Below are positions 48,948-58,489 of a stretch of DNA of 64,000 bases, piece after piece (the stretch's first letter is position 1; each line of letters begins with the position of its first letter). The position numbers and the translations under genes are program-made. The notes under the pieces were generated by a model. That model saw only the letters and a list, made by a program, of their open reading frames with translations. It did no database searches and was not told the DNA's origin. The DNA is taken from NCBI RefSeq assembly GCF_000399665.1, contig NZ_KB976985.1, forward strand, positions 858-64,857, in the 5' to 3' direction. Source of the DNA: Acinetobacter calcoaceticus ANC 3811. Lineage in GTDB: Bacteria > Pseudomonadota > Gammaproteobacteria > Pseudomonadales > Moraxellaceae.

Positions 48948-49378
48948 CACTGCCCCATAGCAGAAAAGTGAATACGTGGATTGCCAATATTTTTAGTTAA
49001 ATGTTGGCAAATTCCAGTAATTTTCCAACTCTCTTGTTGTTTTGCCAAAGTAAAATAATAACGACCAAATGAATGAAAATAATCATTTTCCGAAAAACGA
49101 TAAATTTGATAATTACATTCTAACCATGCTTGATCTTGTTCAATACGGATAAGTGGATTACTCAAATTGTGCTGTAGCCTTAAATGCGATAAAGCTTGTT
49201 GCCGAGAACCTTTATATTCATGACAAGACACGACACATAAAGGCTCTCCCCTAAACTGGAAATAGTCCACCTCAAGTTGATCTGCCAATAACTCGTCAAA
49301 AGCGTCCCAATTTTTCTGGTCAAAGACCAATTGAAAACGCGTAATGACGTCTAAAATACGGTGATAATCTTGATCCAT
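48944..49378 (-). CDS. NTF2-like (SnoaL-type) protein
   Basis: 144 residues from the ATG at 49378 (MDQDYHRILDVITRFQLVFDQKNWDAFDELLADQ), chosen for the AAGG site six bases upstream. The pattern of an N-terminal helix pair, then curved beta-sheet (VDYFQFRGEP..., WLECNYQIYRF..., SWKITGICQHLTKN) is that of SnoaL/NTF2-like folds, which hold either a small-molecule cyclase/hydrolase site or a binding pocket. The SDR gene lies immediately upstream on the same strand. No specific substrate is inferable. Confidence 0.75.
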   Translation of the reverse strand: MDQDYHRILDVITRFQLVFDQKNWDAFDELLADQLEVDYFQFRGEPLCVVSCHEYKGSRQQALSHLRLQHNLSNPLIRIEQDQAWLECNYQIYRFSENDYFHSFGRYYFTLAKQQESWKITGICQHLTKNIGNPRIHFSAMGQC

Positions 49379-49431
49379 GGTGAACCTTCTATGCGGGTTT
49401 TCCATCAATTTAGCACGGCGAAATCACTTTT

Positions 49432-50238
49432 TTATTTTACTTTTGTTTTCCGAATCATTTTATAGAGAAGTTTTGGTGACATCCGAGAAACCATAACACC
49501 TAGTTTTTCTTTGGTTCCCCCAACAACAATATATTCTTGACCATGCATTAAGGCTTTAACTGATTGCTGAGCAAATACATCTGCTTCTAAACCATTCTCA
49601 ATCGCTTCATCTTGATGACCTTGAGGTTGTCCAGCACCATTTAACGCATTGAAAGACACATTTGTTTTTACAAAGCCTGGGAAAATAACGGAAACTTCAA
49701 CACCTTGATCGGAGACCTCGGCACGTAAACTGTTGGCCCACATGTGAATTGCAGCTTTAGCCGCTGAGTAGCTTGCACGGTATTGAGTTCCTAATAAACC
49801 CGCCACACTCGACACAAATACAACTCTGCCAGACTTTTGTTTTAGCATGGTCGGCAACACAGTTTTGGTTAATGCCACTTGAGAGAAATAGTCGACTTCC
49901 ATAATGGCCCGTTCGGTTGCCATTGTTGTATCTTCAATTAAAGCGCGTTGGCTTAAGCCTGCATTATTGATGAGCCAGTCAATTCGCCCTTTAGCTTTTA
50001 AAATTTGCTGGTAAGCTGCTTCAACTTGTTTTTCATCAGTAATATCGGCAACCACTGACAAATGATGCTCTGGATTCAATAAACCAACCCGAACCTCTTC
50101 TAATTCTTCAAAACGACGTGAGGTCAAAATCACTTCGGCCCCCTGCAAAGCCAACTCACCTGCTAAGGCCTTACCCAGACCAGAAGATGCTCCCGTAATC
50201 CATACCACTTTATTTTGCAAAGTATCAAGTTTGGCCAT
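49432..50238 (-). CDS. Short-chain dehydrogenase/reductase
   Basis: 268-residue classical SDR, an NAD(P)-dependent oxidoreductase. Cofactor motif TGASSGLGKA is at about 15-24, NNAG in WLINNAGLSQRA near 91-94, catalytic Ser in VVFVSSVAG near 140-145 and YSAAKAA (Tyr and Lys of YxxxK) near 157-163. The basic tail (LLYKMIRKTKVK) may contact membranes. It sits between an NTF2-like gene downstream and an unknown-function gene 27 bases upstream, all on the same strand. Substrate unknown. Confidence 0.9.
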   Translation of the reverse strand: MAKLDTLQNKVVWITGASSGLGKALAGELALQGAEVILTSRRFEELEEVRVGLLNPEHHLSVVADITDEKQVEAAYQQILKAKGRIDWLINNAGLSQRALIEDTTMATERAIMEVDYFSQVALTKTVLPTMLKQKSGRVVFVSSVAGLLGTQYRASYSAAKAAIHMWANSLRAEVSDQGVEVSVIFPGFVKTNVSFNALNGAGQPQGHQDEAIENGLEADVFAQQSVKALMHGQEYIVVGGTKEKLGVMVSRMSPKLLYKMIRKTKVK

Positions 50239-50265
50239 GCTTTATGTTCCTATTATCTTTTTAAA

Positions 50266-50937
50266 TTATGCTGCTTGATGCATGAAGGCCAAAAAGTGGT
50301 TGATATAATGAGTTGCTGTGGTCTGATCGACCTGTGTACCTAACTTTTCCAAACGTTTATAGCCCAAATGCGTCGTCATGTTGATCACTCCGTTAAGAGT
50401 TTTATCGACAACTAAATTAAATTTTAAACGCTTTTTAGGTTCACGTACTAGGCTTGTTACGCCTAAATCTACAATTTGTATTAACGTTTCAAAAGCAGCT
50501 GTAATACTTTGCATATTACCGTCACGAATTTGCTGCGTAAGGTTTTGAGCTTGTTGTACGAGTTGCAGGGTAACTGGATAGGTAATATAAACTTGTTGCC
50601 CCTGTTCTTTCATCAGAGATGTCATGTAGTCAACTAAAGGCAAAAGACGCTCATTTCCAAAGAATGAAACCGACCAAGGCATATATTTTCGAAAAGTCTC
50701 TAAAACTTGCTGAACTACTTTTTCAGACTCAGCTTGTTGTTTTGGAGACATGGTTGTATTCCCTGACTGTAAAAGTACAGAAAAAACCTGTTCAATAATT
50801 TCACAAGAAAGATCAGAGAGTACATCGCCTAAGGGTTTTGCCTGACTTTGGCTTACCCCATCATGCAGTTTCTGCCGAATGGTCTCGAATTGGGTATAAG
50901 TTGAATCGGAAATTTTCAAAAAAACTTCATAACTCAT
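50266..50937 (-). CDS. Hypothetical protein, SDR-linked
   Basis: 223 residues from the ATG at 50937 (MSYEVFLKISDSTYTQ), supported by an AGGA site eight bases upstream. I recognise no family. Predicted all-helical, no signal peptide and no membrane helix; two Met/Gln-rich helical halves are separated near residue 95 by FRKYMPWSVSFFGNERLLPLVDYMTSL. The SDR gene starts 27 bases after its stop, so the pair is probably one transcript, suggesting a shared metabolic role. Confidence 0.65.
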   Translation of the reverse strand: MSYEVFLKISDSTYTQFETIRQKLHDGVSQSQAKPLGDVLSDLSCEIIEQVFSVLLQSGNTTMSPKQQAESEKVVQQVLETFRKYMPWSVSFFGNERLLPLVDYMTSLMKEQGQQVYITYPVTLQLVQQAQNLTQQIRDGNMQSITAAFETLIQIVDLGVTSLVREPKKRLKFNLVVDKTLNGVINMTTHLGYKRLEKLGTQVDQTTATHYINHFLAFMHQAA

Positions 50938-51132
50938 GAGCAACATCCTTTTCAATTCGTTTGTAATTTTTGTGCCGTGTATCTACACGATTAAATTGTG
51001 ATCCATCTTTCATAAATCTACCGTTTTTTGAAAAAAATACAAAACCGTTTATCTGTTTTCAGCACATTAATTTCGAGGCATTTTTTTGCTACAATAGGTG
51101 CAATTTTTTATGCATATTCGATCTAAGCTACT

Positions 51133-54030
51133 ATGACTGACGCTCAAACCGCTCAAAATATTGCGACCACATACGATCCAACCGAGATCGAAAAGAAGTG
51201 GTACCAAACGTGGGAAGAACAAGGTTACTTCAAACCTTCTGGTCACGGTGAATCATTCTGTATCATGATTCCGCCACCAAACGTCACAGGTAGTTTGCAC
51301 ATGGGCCATGGCTTTAACAATGCCATTATGGATGCCCTCACCCGTTATAACCGTATGATGGGTAAAAATACTTTGTGGCAACCGGGTACTGACCACGCTG
51401 GTATTGCAACTCAAATGGTTGTTGAGCGTCAACTTGGCTTACAAGGTGTGACTCGTCATGACTTGGGCCGTGATAAGTTCATTGAAAAAGTTTGGGAATG
51501 GAAAGAACAATCTGGCGGCACAATCACTAAACAAATTCGTCGCTTAGGTTCGTCTGTAGACTGGTCACGTGAACGCTTCACAATGGATGAAGGTTTATCA
51601 AACGCAGTTAAAGAAGTATTCGTTCGTTTGCACGAAGACGGTTTAATTTACCGTGGTAAGCGCCTTGTAAACTGGGACCCTAAACTTCAAACTGCTCTTT
51701 CTGACCTTGAAGTAGAAAGCAAAGAAGAAAAAGGCTCACTTTGGCACTTTAAATATTTCTTTGAAGACAAATCAGTTAAAACTCAAGATGGCAAAGACTA
51801 TTTAGTCGTTGCGACGACTCGTCCTGAAACTTTACTGGGTGATACCGCTGTAGCTGTTCACCCTGAAGATGAGCGTTATGCACACCTTGTTGGTAAAAAC
51901 ATTGTATTGCCAATTACTGGTCGTTTAATTCCGATCGTTGCTGACGACTACGTTGAAAAAGACTTCGGTACTGGCTGTGTAAAAATCACGCCTGCTCACG
52001 ACTTCAATGACTATGACCTAGGTAAACGCAATAGCTTGCCAATCATTAATATCTTCAACAAAAATGCCGAAGTTTTAGGCGAGTTTGAATATATTGCAAA
52101 AGCTGGCGAACAAATTTCTAAAACCATTACTGCACCTGCGGAATACGCTGGTTTAGAGCGTTTTGCAGCACGTAAGAAGTTAGTTGCTGAAGCTGAAGCT
52201 GAAGGCTGGTTAGATCAAATCCAACCGTATGACTTAAAAGCACCACGTGGCGACCGTTCCGGTGTGATCATTGAGCCATTACTCACTGACCAATGGTACG
52301 TAAAAATTGCTCCGCTTGCTGAGCCTGCAATTGAAGCAGTTCAAGATGGCCGTATTAAGTTTGTTCCAGAGCAGTACAGCAACATGTACATGGCATGGAT
52401 GCGTGACATTCAAGACTGGTGTATTTCACGTCAGCTTTGGTGGGGTCACCGTATTCCAGCTTGGTACGATGCGAATGGCAACATCTATGTTGGCCGTAAC
52501 GAAGAAGAAGTACGCGCGAAAAAAAACCTCGCTGCTGACGTTGAACTTAAACAAGACGAAGACGTTCTTGATACATGGTTCTCATCTGCACTTTGGACAT
52601 TCTCAACTTTAGGTTGGACTGGCGACAACAAACAAGATGCAGCAAATGATTTCTTAAAAACCTTCCACCCAACAGATGTGTTGGTAACAGGTTTTGACAT
52701 CATTTTCTTCTGGGTTGCCCGCATGATCATGATGACCCTACACTTCATGAAAAATGAAGACGGTTCATCTCAAGTACCATTCAAGACTGTTTACGTTCAC
52801 GGCTTGGTACGTGATGGTGAAGGTCAAAAAATGTCGAAGTCTAAAGGTAACGTACTTGACCCATTAGACTTAATTGACGGTATTGATTTAGAAAGCTTAG
52901 TTGCAAAACGTACAACTGGCCTAATGAACCCGAAAGATGCAGCGAAGATTGAAAAATCAACGCGTAAAGAGTTCCCAGAAGGCATCAATGCTTATGGTAC
53001 TGACGCAGTTCGTTTCACGTTCTGTGCCCTTGCAAACACTGGTCGTGACATCAAGTTCGACTTAAAACGTGTTGAAGGCTACCGTAACTTCTGTAACAAA
53101 ATCTGGAACGCAACTCGTTTCGTTCTCATGAATGTTGAAGGTCAAATTGTTGGTCAAGAAGCGCGTCCTGATCTATGGGAACTTCCAGAACAATGGATTA
53201 TGAGCCGCCTGCAAAAAGCAGAAGCAGCTGTACACCAAGCATTTGCAACTTACCGTTTAGACCTTGCTGCACAAGCGATTTACGACTTTATCTGGAATGA
53301 ATACTGTGACTGGTACGTTGAGTTAACTAAACCAGTTCTTAACGATCCAGAAGTTGCAGAAGAGCGTAAAGCTGAAGTACGCCGTGTATTGCTTGCAGTG
53401 ATGGAAGCTTCATTACGCTTGGCTCATCCGTTAATGCCATATTTGACAGAAGAAATCTGGCAGACTCTTGCACCGATGCTTGGTAAAGGCGGTCCAACGA
53501 TTATGACTGCTCAATACCCTATTCCTGAGCAAGCAAAAATCAATGAACAAGCTGAAGCAGATATGCAATGGCTTCAAGGTTTGATTGGTGCGGTACGTAA
53601 CATTCGCGGTGAGTTGGGCTTAGGTAATGCGCGCTTGTTGCCAGTATTACTTCAAAACACATCTGATGCTGAACGTGAACAAATCATTCGTATTGAAGCA
53701 TTGTTCAAAGCTTTGGCTAAAGTTGAAAGCATTGAATTCTTGAATAAAGACCAAGAGCCACCTTTGTCTTGCTCTAGCGTTGTAAGCCATGCATCGGTAT
53801 TTGTACCAATGAAAGGCTTAATTGACCCTAAAGCTGAGCTTGCTCGTTTGCAAAAAGACTTGGATAAAATCCAAAAGCAACACGATCAAATCGCGGGCAA
53901 ACTTGCAAACGAAGGCTTTGTGTCTAAAGCACCAGCAGCGGTTGTTGAAGGTGAAAAAGCGAAGCTTGCTGAGTTTGCTGCTCAGTTAGAGAAAGTTAAA
54001 GCAAATATGGAACAAATTGCTGCGCTTTAA
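51133..54030 (+). CDS. valS: Valine-tRNA ligase
   Basis: Class I synthetase with editing domain, charging tRNA-Val. 965 residues. HIGH motif as HMGHG at 56-60 in [15 protein letters not shown], the CP1 editing insert at about 190-345 ([22 protein letters not shown]), KMSKS near 565 ([17 protein letters not shown]), and a C-terminal coiled coil (about 895-965) typical of ValS. No frameshift. Divergent from the unknown-function gene by 195 bases; followed by a good terminator. Confidence 0.98.
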   Translation: MTDAQTAQNIATTYDPTEIEKKWYQTWEEQGYFKPSGHGESFCIMIPPPNVTGSLHMGHGFNNAIMDALTRYNRMMGKNTLWQPGTDHAGIATQMVVERQLGLQGVTRHDLGRDKFIEKVWEWKEQSGGTITKQIRRLGSSVDWSRERFTMDEGLSNAVKEVFVRLHEDGLIYRGKRLVNWDPKLQTALSDLEVESKEEKGSLWHFKYFFEDKSVKTQDGKDYLVVATTRPETLLGDTAVAVHPEDERYAHLVGKNIVLPITGRLIPIVADDYVEKDFGTGCVKITPAHDFNDYDLGKRNSLPIINIFNKNAEVLGEFEYIAKAGEQISKTITAPAEYAGLERFAARKKLVAEAEAEGWLDQIQPYDLKAPRGDRSGVIIEPLLTDQWYVKIAPLAEPAIEAVQDGRIKFVPEQYSNMYMAWMRDIQDWCISRQLWWGHRIPAWYDANGNIYVGRNEEEVRAKKNLAADVELKQDEDVLDTWFSSALWTFSTLGWTGDNKQDAANDFLKTFHPTDVLVTGFDIIFFWVARMIMMTLHFMKNEDGSSQVPFKTVYVHGLVRDGEGQKMSKSKGNVLDPLDLIDGIDLESLVAKRTTGLMNPKDAAKIEKSTRKEFPEGINAYGTDAVRFTFCALANTGRDIKFDLKRVEGYRNFCNKIWNATRFVLMNVEGQIVGQEARPDLWELPEQWIMSRLQKAEAAVHQAFATYRLDLAAQAIYDFIWNEYCDWYVELTKPVLNDPEVAEERKAEVRRVLLAVMEASLRLAHPLMPYLTEEIWQTLAPMLGKGGPTIMTAQYPIPEQAKINEQAEADMQWLQGLIGAVRNIRGELGLGNARLLPVLLQNTSDAEREQIIRIEALFKALAKVESIEFLNKDQEPPLSCSSVVSHASVFVPMKGLIDPKAELARLQKDLDKIQKQHDQIAGKLANEGFVSKAPAAVVEGEKAKLAEFAAQLEKVKANMEQIAAL

Positions 54031-54059
54031 ACTTTAAAGTTCACAATTTAATCTATAAT

Positions 54060-54087
54060 ATAAAGGGCTGATTATTCAGCCCTTTTC
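54060..54087 (+). terminator. valS terminator
   Basis: AAAGGGCTGA / TCAGCCCTTT stem with TTAT-type loop, then TTC; 30 bases after the stop. Confidence 0.85.
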
Positions 54088-54131
54088 AATATATAATTAG
54101 TTAATTTAAATGAAATAATAAAGTAAATTTA

Positions 54132-55103
54132 ATGAGTGGATATAATTTAGACCAAAAATTAGTAATTGGCTTAGCTTCAAGTGCTCTGTTTAATTTAGAA
54201 AAATCAGATAAAGTTTTCCGAAAGAAAGGCGAATTAGCTTATCGTAAATATCAAAGTAAAAATGAAACTATTCCTTTAGAGATGGGCGTTGCGTTTCCTT
54301 TTATTCAACGCCTATTAAGTATTAATGATATTTTCCCACCAGATAAACCATTTGTGGAAGTAATTTTATTATCACGTAATGATCCTAATACAGGTTTACG
54401 GGTTATGAATTCTATTGAGTATTATGGTTTAGATATAAAAAGAGCTATCTTTTTACAAGGTAGAACACCTTACAAATATATTGATGCACTTAATATTAGT
54501 TTGTTTTTGTCTGCAAATGAAATAGATGTCAACCAAGCAATTACCGCAGGTTATCCAGCAGGCTTGATATTAAAGGGGCAGATATTCGATATAGATCATG
54601 ATGAAGAATTGCGTATCGCTTTCGATTTTGATGGTGTCATTGCAGATGATTCATCAGAACAAGTCTATAAAAAGGGTGGCCTAAATGCATTTATAGAAAA
54701 TGAAAATAAACTTGCTAGTCAACCTGCTAATATCGGTCCATTATATAAACTACTCAAAGAGCTTTCCACTCTACAAAATGCAGAGCTTAAATATCAATTA
54801 GAAAATCCAACATATAATAGCCGTTTACGAATTTCTATCGTTACGGCAAGAAATGCTCCAGCCCATAAAAGGGTCATAAACTCATTGCGCTCATGGGGTA
54901 TTGATACAGTAAATGAAGCATTTTTCTTAGGCGGAATTGAGAAGAGAAAAGTTTTAGAAATTTTAAAACCACATATTTTCTTTGACGATCAAGTTACTCA
55001 TGTCGAAAAAACTGCGAATAGTATTGCTTCGGTACATATTCCATTCGGGATTGCTAATAAAAAATTAGATTCTGATGAAACATCTAATGATGGTGGAAAA
55101 TAA
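54132..55103 (+). CDS. Cytosolic 5'-nucleotidase (NT5C1-like)
   Basis: 323 residues of the 5'-nucleotidase family related to eukaryotic cytosolic 5'-nucleotidase I. The start (VIGLASSALFNLEKSDKVFR...GELAYRKYQ) and VILLSRNDPNTGLRVMNSIEYYGLDIKRAIFLQGRTPYKY in short form are the family's N-terminal domain. The HAD-like catalytic motif FDFDGVIADDSSE lies near 163-175, with a later Asp pair in FFDDQVTHVE near 283-292. Expected reaction: dephosphorylation of nucleoside monophosphates. The lower GC of this gene compared with valS is noticeable. A long palindrome follows. Confidence 0.85.
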   Translation: MSGYNLDQKLVIGLASSALFNLEKSDKVFRKKGELAYRKYQSKNETIPLEMGVAFPFIQRLLSINDIFPPDKPFVEVILLSRNDPNTGLRVMNSIEYYGLDIKRAIFLQGRTPYKYIDALNISLFLSANEIDVNQAITAGYPAGLILKGQIFDIDHDEELRIAFDFDGVIADDSSEQVYKKGGLNAFIENENKLASQPANIGPLYKLLKELSTLQNAELKYQLENPTYNSRLRISIVTARNAPAHKRVINSLRSWGIDTVNEAFFLGGIEKRKVLEILKPHIFFDDQVTHVEKTANSIASVHIPFGIANKKLDSDETSNDGGK

Positions 55104-55131
55104 TCAAACTACAGAACTAAATTAATTCTTA

Positions 55132-55160
55132 ATATTTCTCTCCTGATAGGAGAGAAATAT
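55132..55160. terminator. Perfect 13-bp palindrome between convergent genes
   Basis: ATATTTCTCTCCT (55132-55144), loop GAT, AGGAGAGAAATAT (55148-55160), all 13 pairs perfect. Neither side has a long T-run, so it is an imperfect terminator by rule, but its place between converging stops makes that its likely job. Confidence 0.7.
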
Positions 55161-55166
55161 AGAGTT

Positions 55167-56183
55167 TTATAAAACCCCATGCCCCAACAACATCTCTACC
55201 CCACTCACCTTTTTCATATGCTTTAAACGCTCCTTTTCCCACTTCACCTGCTGCTTTAGCTCAGCACAATCAGCATCTACAGCTTTGTAAACATCACTAA
55301 TATGTACATGCTCTGCTTTTACATTCTTAGCTAACTGAAAAGAATCCAAAATTTCAGCAATTTGGCTTTCAAGCTGCTGACTTTGTGCATCCAATGCCAG
55401 TTTATAAAACCGCAACTGCTCAGCAGATAGCTCTTTAGCCCCTACCCCTTTATTCTGCTCGAGCTGTAACTGGAGTTTGAGTAAATAAAACAAATCCTGT
55501 TTTTCATATGCCTGACTTGCTTGTTGGAACAACTCAGTTTTTTCCTGTTTTTTTGTTTCATCTTGCTCACGATCTGGGTGAATCATCGCAGCAATTTTTA
55601 AATAAACTGTTTTTAACGACTGAGTTGCCATTTGCTCGGCTTGTTCACGTTTCTGTTGCTGCCTTTCCTGTTTAGCTTGCTCTCTCGCTTGTTGTTGCTC
55701 GGCAGCATACTGTTCAAAGTCTTCTTCAAGTTCTGCACTTTGCTCAGCACTTTCTTCGTATTCAAATTTTATTGAATGAGCTTTCTTATTCTTTTTTATC
55801 GATTCCCCCGCATGTTGCTGATAAAAGGTATCAATCTGCTTTACTAACTCTAACTGTTCAGCAGACAGCATTTTGGAGCGCTTCAACATTTGTGCAAGCT
55901 GGGCAATTTTTTCGTCTAGTTGTTGCATATCCGCTTTGGAAAACTCATGGTTATGCAACATATTCCAAAGTTGTTCTAACTGCTGAAATAAGACTTCATG
56001 CAAATCGCTATACACAGGCATTAGTTTTTGCCGAATGTGCTGTTGAATCTCAGCTTGTGCATTTTGCCATGTGCTCAGGCTAACTTTTTGTTGCTCTATT
56101 TTATCAATCAGGCGATTCAGTTTTTTCTGCTGTGCAGACGGTTCAGACCTTTGCTGCAAGCTCACTTTGAGATCAAAGGACAT
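55167..56183 (-). CDS. J-domain-containing protein
   Basis: 338 residues from the ATG at 56183 (MSFDLKVSLQQ), which has an AGGTGG site six bases upstream. The protein is almost all helical and very rich in Gln, Glu and Lys, with long coiled-coil stretches (about 15-130 and 135-190). A degenerate J domain sits near residues 185-245: TVYLKIAAMIHPDREQDE carries the HPD signature (His about 200), then FQQASQAYEKQDLFYLLKLQ. HPD is the DnaK-stimulating motif, so a DnaK co-chaperone role is likely. No Gly/Phe or zinc-finger region, hence not DnaJ itself. Confidence 0.78.
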   Translation of the reverse strand: MSFDLKVSLQQRSEPSAQQKKLNRLIDKIEQQKVSLSTWQNAQAEIQQHIRQKLMPVYSDLHEVLFQQLEQLWNMLHNHEFSKADMQQLDEKIAQLAQMLKRSKMLSAEQLELVKQIDTFYQQHAGESIKKNKKAHSIKFEYEESAEQSAELEEDFEQYAAEQQQAREQAKQERQQQKREQAEQMATQSLKTVYLKIAAMIHPDREQDETKKQEKTELFQQASQAYEKQDLFYLLKLQLQLEQNKGVGAKELSAEQLRFYKLALDAQSQQLESQIAEILDSFQLAKNVKAEHVHISDVYKAVDADCAELKQQVKWEKERLKHMKKVSGVEMLLGHGVL

Positions 56184-56309
56184 ACTCATCCACCTGAAAA
56201 AGAAAAAAGTGTAGCAATAATCAGATGAGGAAGGTAGCAAAGCATTCTTTAAGTCAGAATCGGCCTATTCATTTTTAGAAAATAGAATGCGACTTATCTA
56301 AGTTATAAC

Positions 56310-57215
56310 CTAAGAAATCCACCAAATCACTAATGGTAAAGTCACGGCAGCACATAAGGTTTGAAAGCTAATCACGGCTGCCATGAGCTGACTATCACCA
56401 CCCAAAACTTTAGTTAAAATGTATGAAGCAGAAGCAGTCGGTAGCGCAAAGAAAATGACTAAAATTTGTGTTTGCAAGCTTGGTAAAGCAAACCATATGC
56501 AGACAACGTAACCCAAGGCAGGCACTGCTAAAAGTCGAGCAAACGTGTCTGCTGCCAATACCACAATGTCTTTTTTAATTTGCATAAACTGTAAAGCTGC
56601 ACCAACACATAACAAACCTAGTGGCAAACTCGACACTGAAAAAAGCTTAATAAACTGAGTAAAGCCTTCCCAAATCGGGATGTGAAGTGCATTGACTGCT
56701 GCCCCGACTACACACGATGCAATTAAAGGGTTTTTAAGAAGGGCAATCAAAACAGGTTTTATTGCCATGTGTTCTTTAGAGGTTAAAGCAAGCACCGAAA
56801 TAACGTTCACAAGTGGAATGCAAAGCGCCAATAAAATTGCCAGAATGGCCATTCCTTCACTTTTAAAAAGCGAAGTCACTAAAGCCAAACCAATATAGGT
56901 ATTAAAGCGAACCATACTTTGTACATGCACACCAAAACGTGCAGGCGGTATATGCCAAAACATTCGAAGTATGTATAAAAAGGCAGTCACTGCCAAAACC
57001 ACAATCAACATCGCAATGATGGCTGTACTCAAGCTTTGTAAGTTAATTTTTGCGGTCGATAACGTACTAAAAAGCAAAGCGGGAAATAAAATATAGTAAT
57101 TGAGCTTCTCTGCCCCAGCCCAAAACTCATCGCTAAAAAAACGATATTTTTTAAATAAGTATCCCGATGCAATTAATGCAACTAAAGGAAAAAGAGATAA
57201 AACAATACTATTCAT
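56310..57215 (-). CDS. AEC-family transporter (auxin efflux carrier type)
   Basis: 301-residue inner-membrane carrier with ten predicted transmembrane segments split five and five by a hydrophilic loop near 150, as in AEC/BASS-like carriers. MNSIVLSLFPLVALIASGYLFKKYRF and the later SSLPLGLLCVGAALQF and LPTASASYILTKVLGGD are the family's conserved pieces. Bacterial members export or import malate, malonate or other organic acids. Divergent from a LysR gene with four ACTCAT boxes in the shared promoter region, so probably under its control. Confidence 0.87.
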   Translation of the reverse strand: MNSIVLSLFPLVALIASGYLFKKYRFFSDEFWAGAEKLNYYILFPALLFSTLSTAKINLQSLSTAIIAMLIVVLAVTAFLYILRMFWHIPPARFGVHVQSMVRFNTYIGLALVTSLFKSEGMAILAILLALCIPLVNVISVLALTSKEHMAIKPVLIALLKNPLIASCVVGAAVNALHIPIWEGFTQFIKLFSVSSLPLGLLCVGAALQFMQIKKDIVVLAADTFARLLAVPALGYVVCIWFALPSLQTQILVIFFALPTASASYILTKVLGGDSQLMAAVISFQTLCAAVTLPLVIWWIS

Positions 57216-57268
57216 TTCTTTACTCGAGTTTTGTGGAGGCTTGCTGTTTTTAGCAATAACCTTGGCTT

Positions 57269-57320
57269 ACTCATATATTAAAGATAATGAAAACTCATGA
57301 TAAAATGAGTTTTTACTCAT
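57269..57320. promoter_or_regulatory. Cluster of ACTCAT boxes between AEC and lysR-type genes
   Basis: ACTCAT occurs at 57269-57274, 57293-57298 and 57315-57320, and inverted (ATGAGT) at 57305-57310. AAAACTCAT (57290-57298) and ATGAGTTTT (57305-57313) form a perfect 9-bp inverted repeat with a 6-base centre; ATGAG-TTTTTA-CTCAT forms a second palindrome overlapping it. The arrangement fits multi-site LysR tetramer binding. Confidence 0.55.
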
Positions 57321-57332
57321 AACAAATACAAC

Positions 57333-58217
57333 ATGACCTTTACCCAACTTGAAATTTTCGCACTCATTGCTGAACTAAAAAGCTTTACTGCTACAGCAGA
57401 AAAGTTGGGCATTTCACAGTCGGCCGTTTCTCATGCCCTTAAATCATTAGAACAACAATGGGGCATTAACCTAATTTCAAGATCCCAAAGTGATATTGAG
57501 CTCACGACAACAGGTCAGCAATTATTGACCCATGTAAAAGAGCTATTGAGTATTTCCGATACCTTAGAAAAAGAAGTGGCTGCCATCCATGGTTTAAACG
57601 AAGGCACATTACGTATTGGTTCTTTTGGTGCTTCATCTTCCATTTATCTATTGCCTGAAATTTTAGAAACCTTTCGGCAACGCTACCCTAAAATCGAAAT
57701 TTATATTGATGAAGGTGAAGATAAAGAAGTTGCTCAGTGGTTATTAGAACGGCGTATAGAAGTCGGTTTTTTGATTATGCCAGATGAGCGATTCGATACG
57801 TTCCCGTTAATTGAAGACCGTTTTGTTGCGTTAATTCCTAGTCAATACCCGCTCGCGCAACAACTCTATATTGATCCAGCACAACTAGAAAATTGCCCTT
57901 TCATCATGACGATGGCTGGGAGTAGATATCAGGTCGAATTAATTTTAAAAAACTTTAATGTGAAACCAGACATCAAATTTTATGTGTCACAAATTTTAAG
58001 TATCGTCAGCATGGTTCACAACCAGTTAGGGGTGTCCATTGTGTCTGATATGGTCATCACCAAAGAGTTACTCTCACTTTATCCAAACGTAGTTAAACGC
58101 CCTTTTAAACCGAATCTTAAACGTTCTATTGGACTGGCAGTGAAAAATAAAAAGCATATGAGTCCTGCTGTGAAAGCATTTATAGAAGTTGCTCAAGAGG
58201 TTTGGTCAGATCATTAA
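57333..58217 (+). CDS. LysR-family transcriptional regulator
   Basis: 294 residues. The winged helix-turn-helix is at 1-62 (FTQLEIFALIAELKSFTATAEKLGISQSAVSHALKSLEQQWGINLISR in short form), followed by a periplasmic-binding-like effector domain at about 88-290 (LRIGSFGASSSIYLLPEILETFRQRYPKIEIYIDEGED). Divergent from the AEC transporter gene, with several ACTCAT boxes between. The usual model is effector-dependent activation of the neighbour and autorepression; the effector is probably the transported organic acid, which is inference. Confidence 0.92.
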   Translation: MTFTQLEIFALIAELKSFTATAEKLGISQSAVSHALKSLEQQWGINLISRSQSDIELTTTGQQLLTHVKELLSISDTLEKEVAAIHGLNEGTLRIGSFGASSSIYLLPEILETFRQRYPKIEIYIDEGEDKEVAQWLLERRIEVGFLIMPDERFDTFPLIEDRFVALIPSQYPLAQQLYIDPAQLENCPFIMTMAGSRYQVELILKNFNVKPDIKFYVSQILSIVSMVHNQLGVSIVSDMVITKELLSLYPNVVKRPFKPNLKRSIGLAVKNKKHMSPAVKAFIEVAQEVWSDH

Positions 58218-58374
58218 ATGAATAAGAGCAATTTTTAAAACTTTAATAACGAACTCTTTCAGGTCAATTTATCAGCGTATTAGATGACTTGTAACGTAAA
58301 AAGCGCCATAACTGCCCTATCTTGACTAAATCAACGCACCATTTATCGCCAAAAACCACTTTTCCAATTCAAAT

Positions 58375-58390
58375 TGGTGCATTTATTGCA
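58375..58390 (+). promoter_or_regulatory. Candidate sigma54 promoter of amtB
   Basis: TGGTGC-ATTTA-TTGCA: GG and GC are exactly ten bases apart as sigma54 requires, and TTGCA matches the -12 element fully. Predicted start near 58401, about 90 bases before the ATG. A further TTGGTGCA lies at 58456-58463 and an inverted GCACCA at 58336-58341, reminiscent of NtrC half-sites (GGTGCA). Confidence 0.55.
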
Positions 58391-58489
58391 TATTCACTTT
58401 TATGCAATTGAGTTTGTTTAGACAAACTTAGGTTTTTAGATTCCTTAAATCTATTTTGGTGCAATTTACAGACCCAGATTTGTTCCAAA

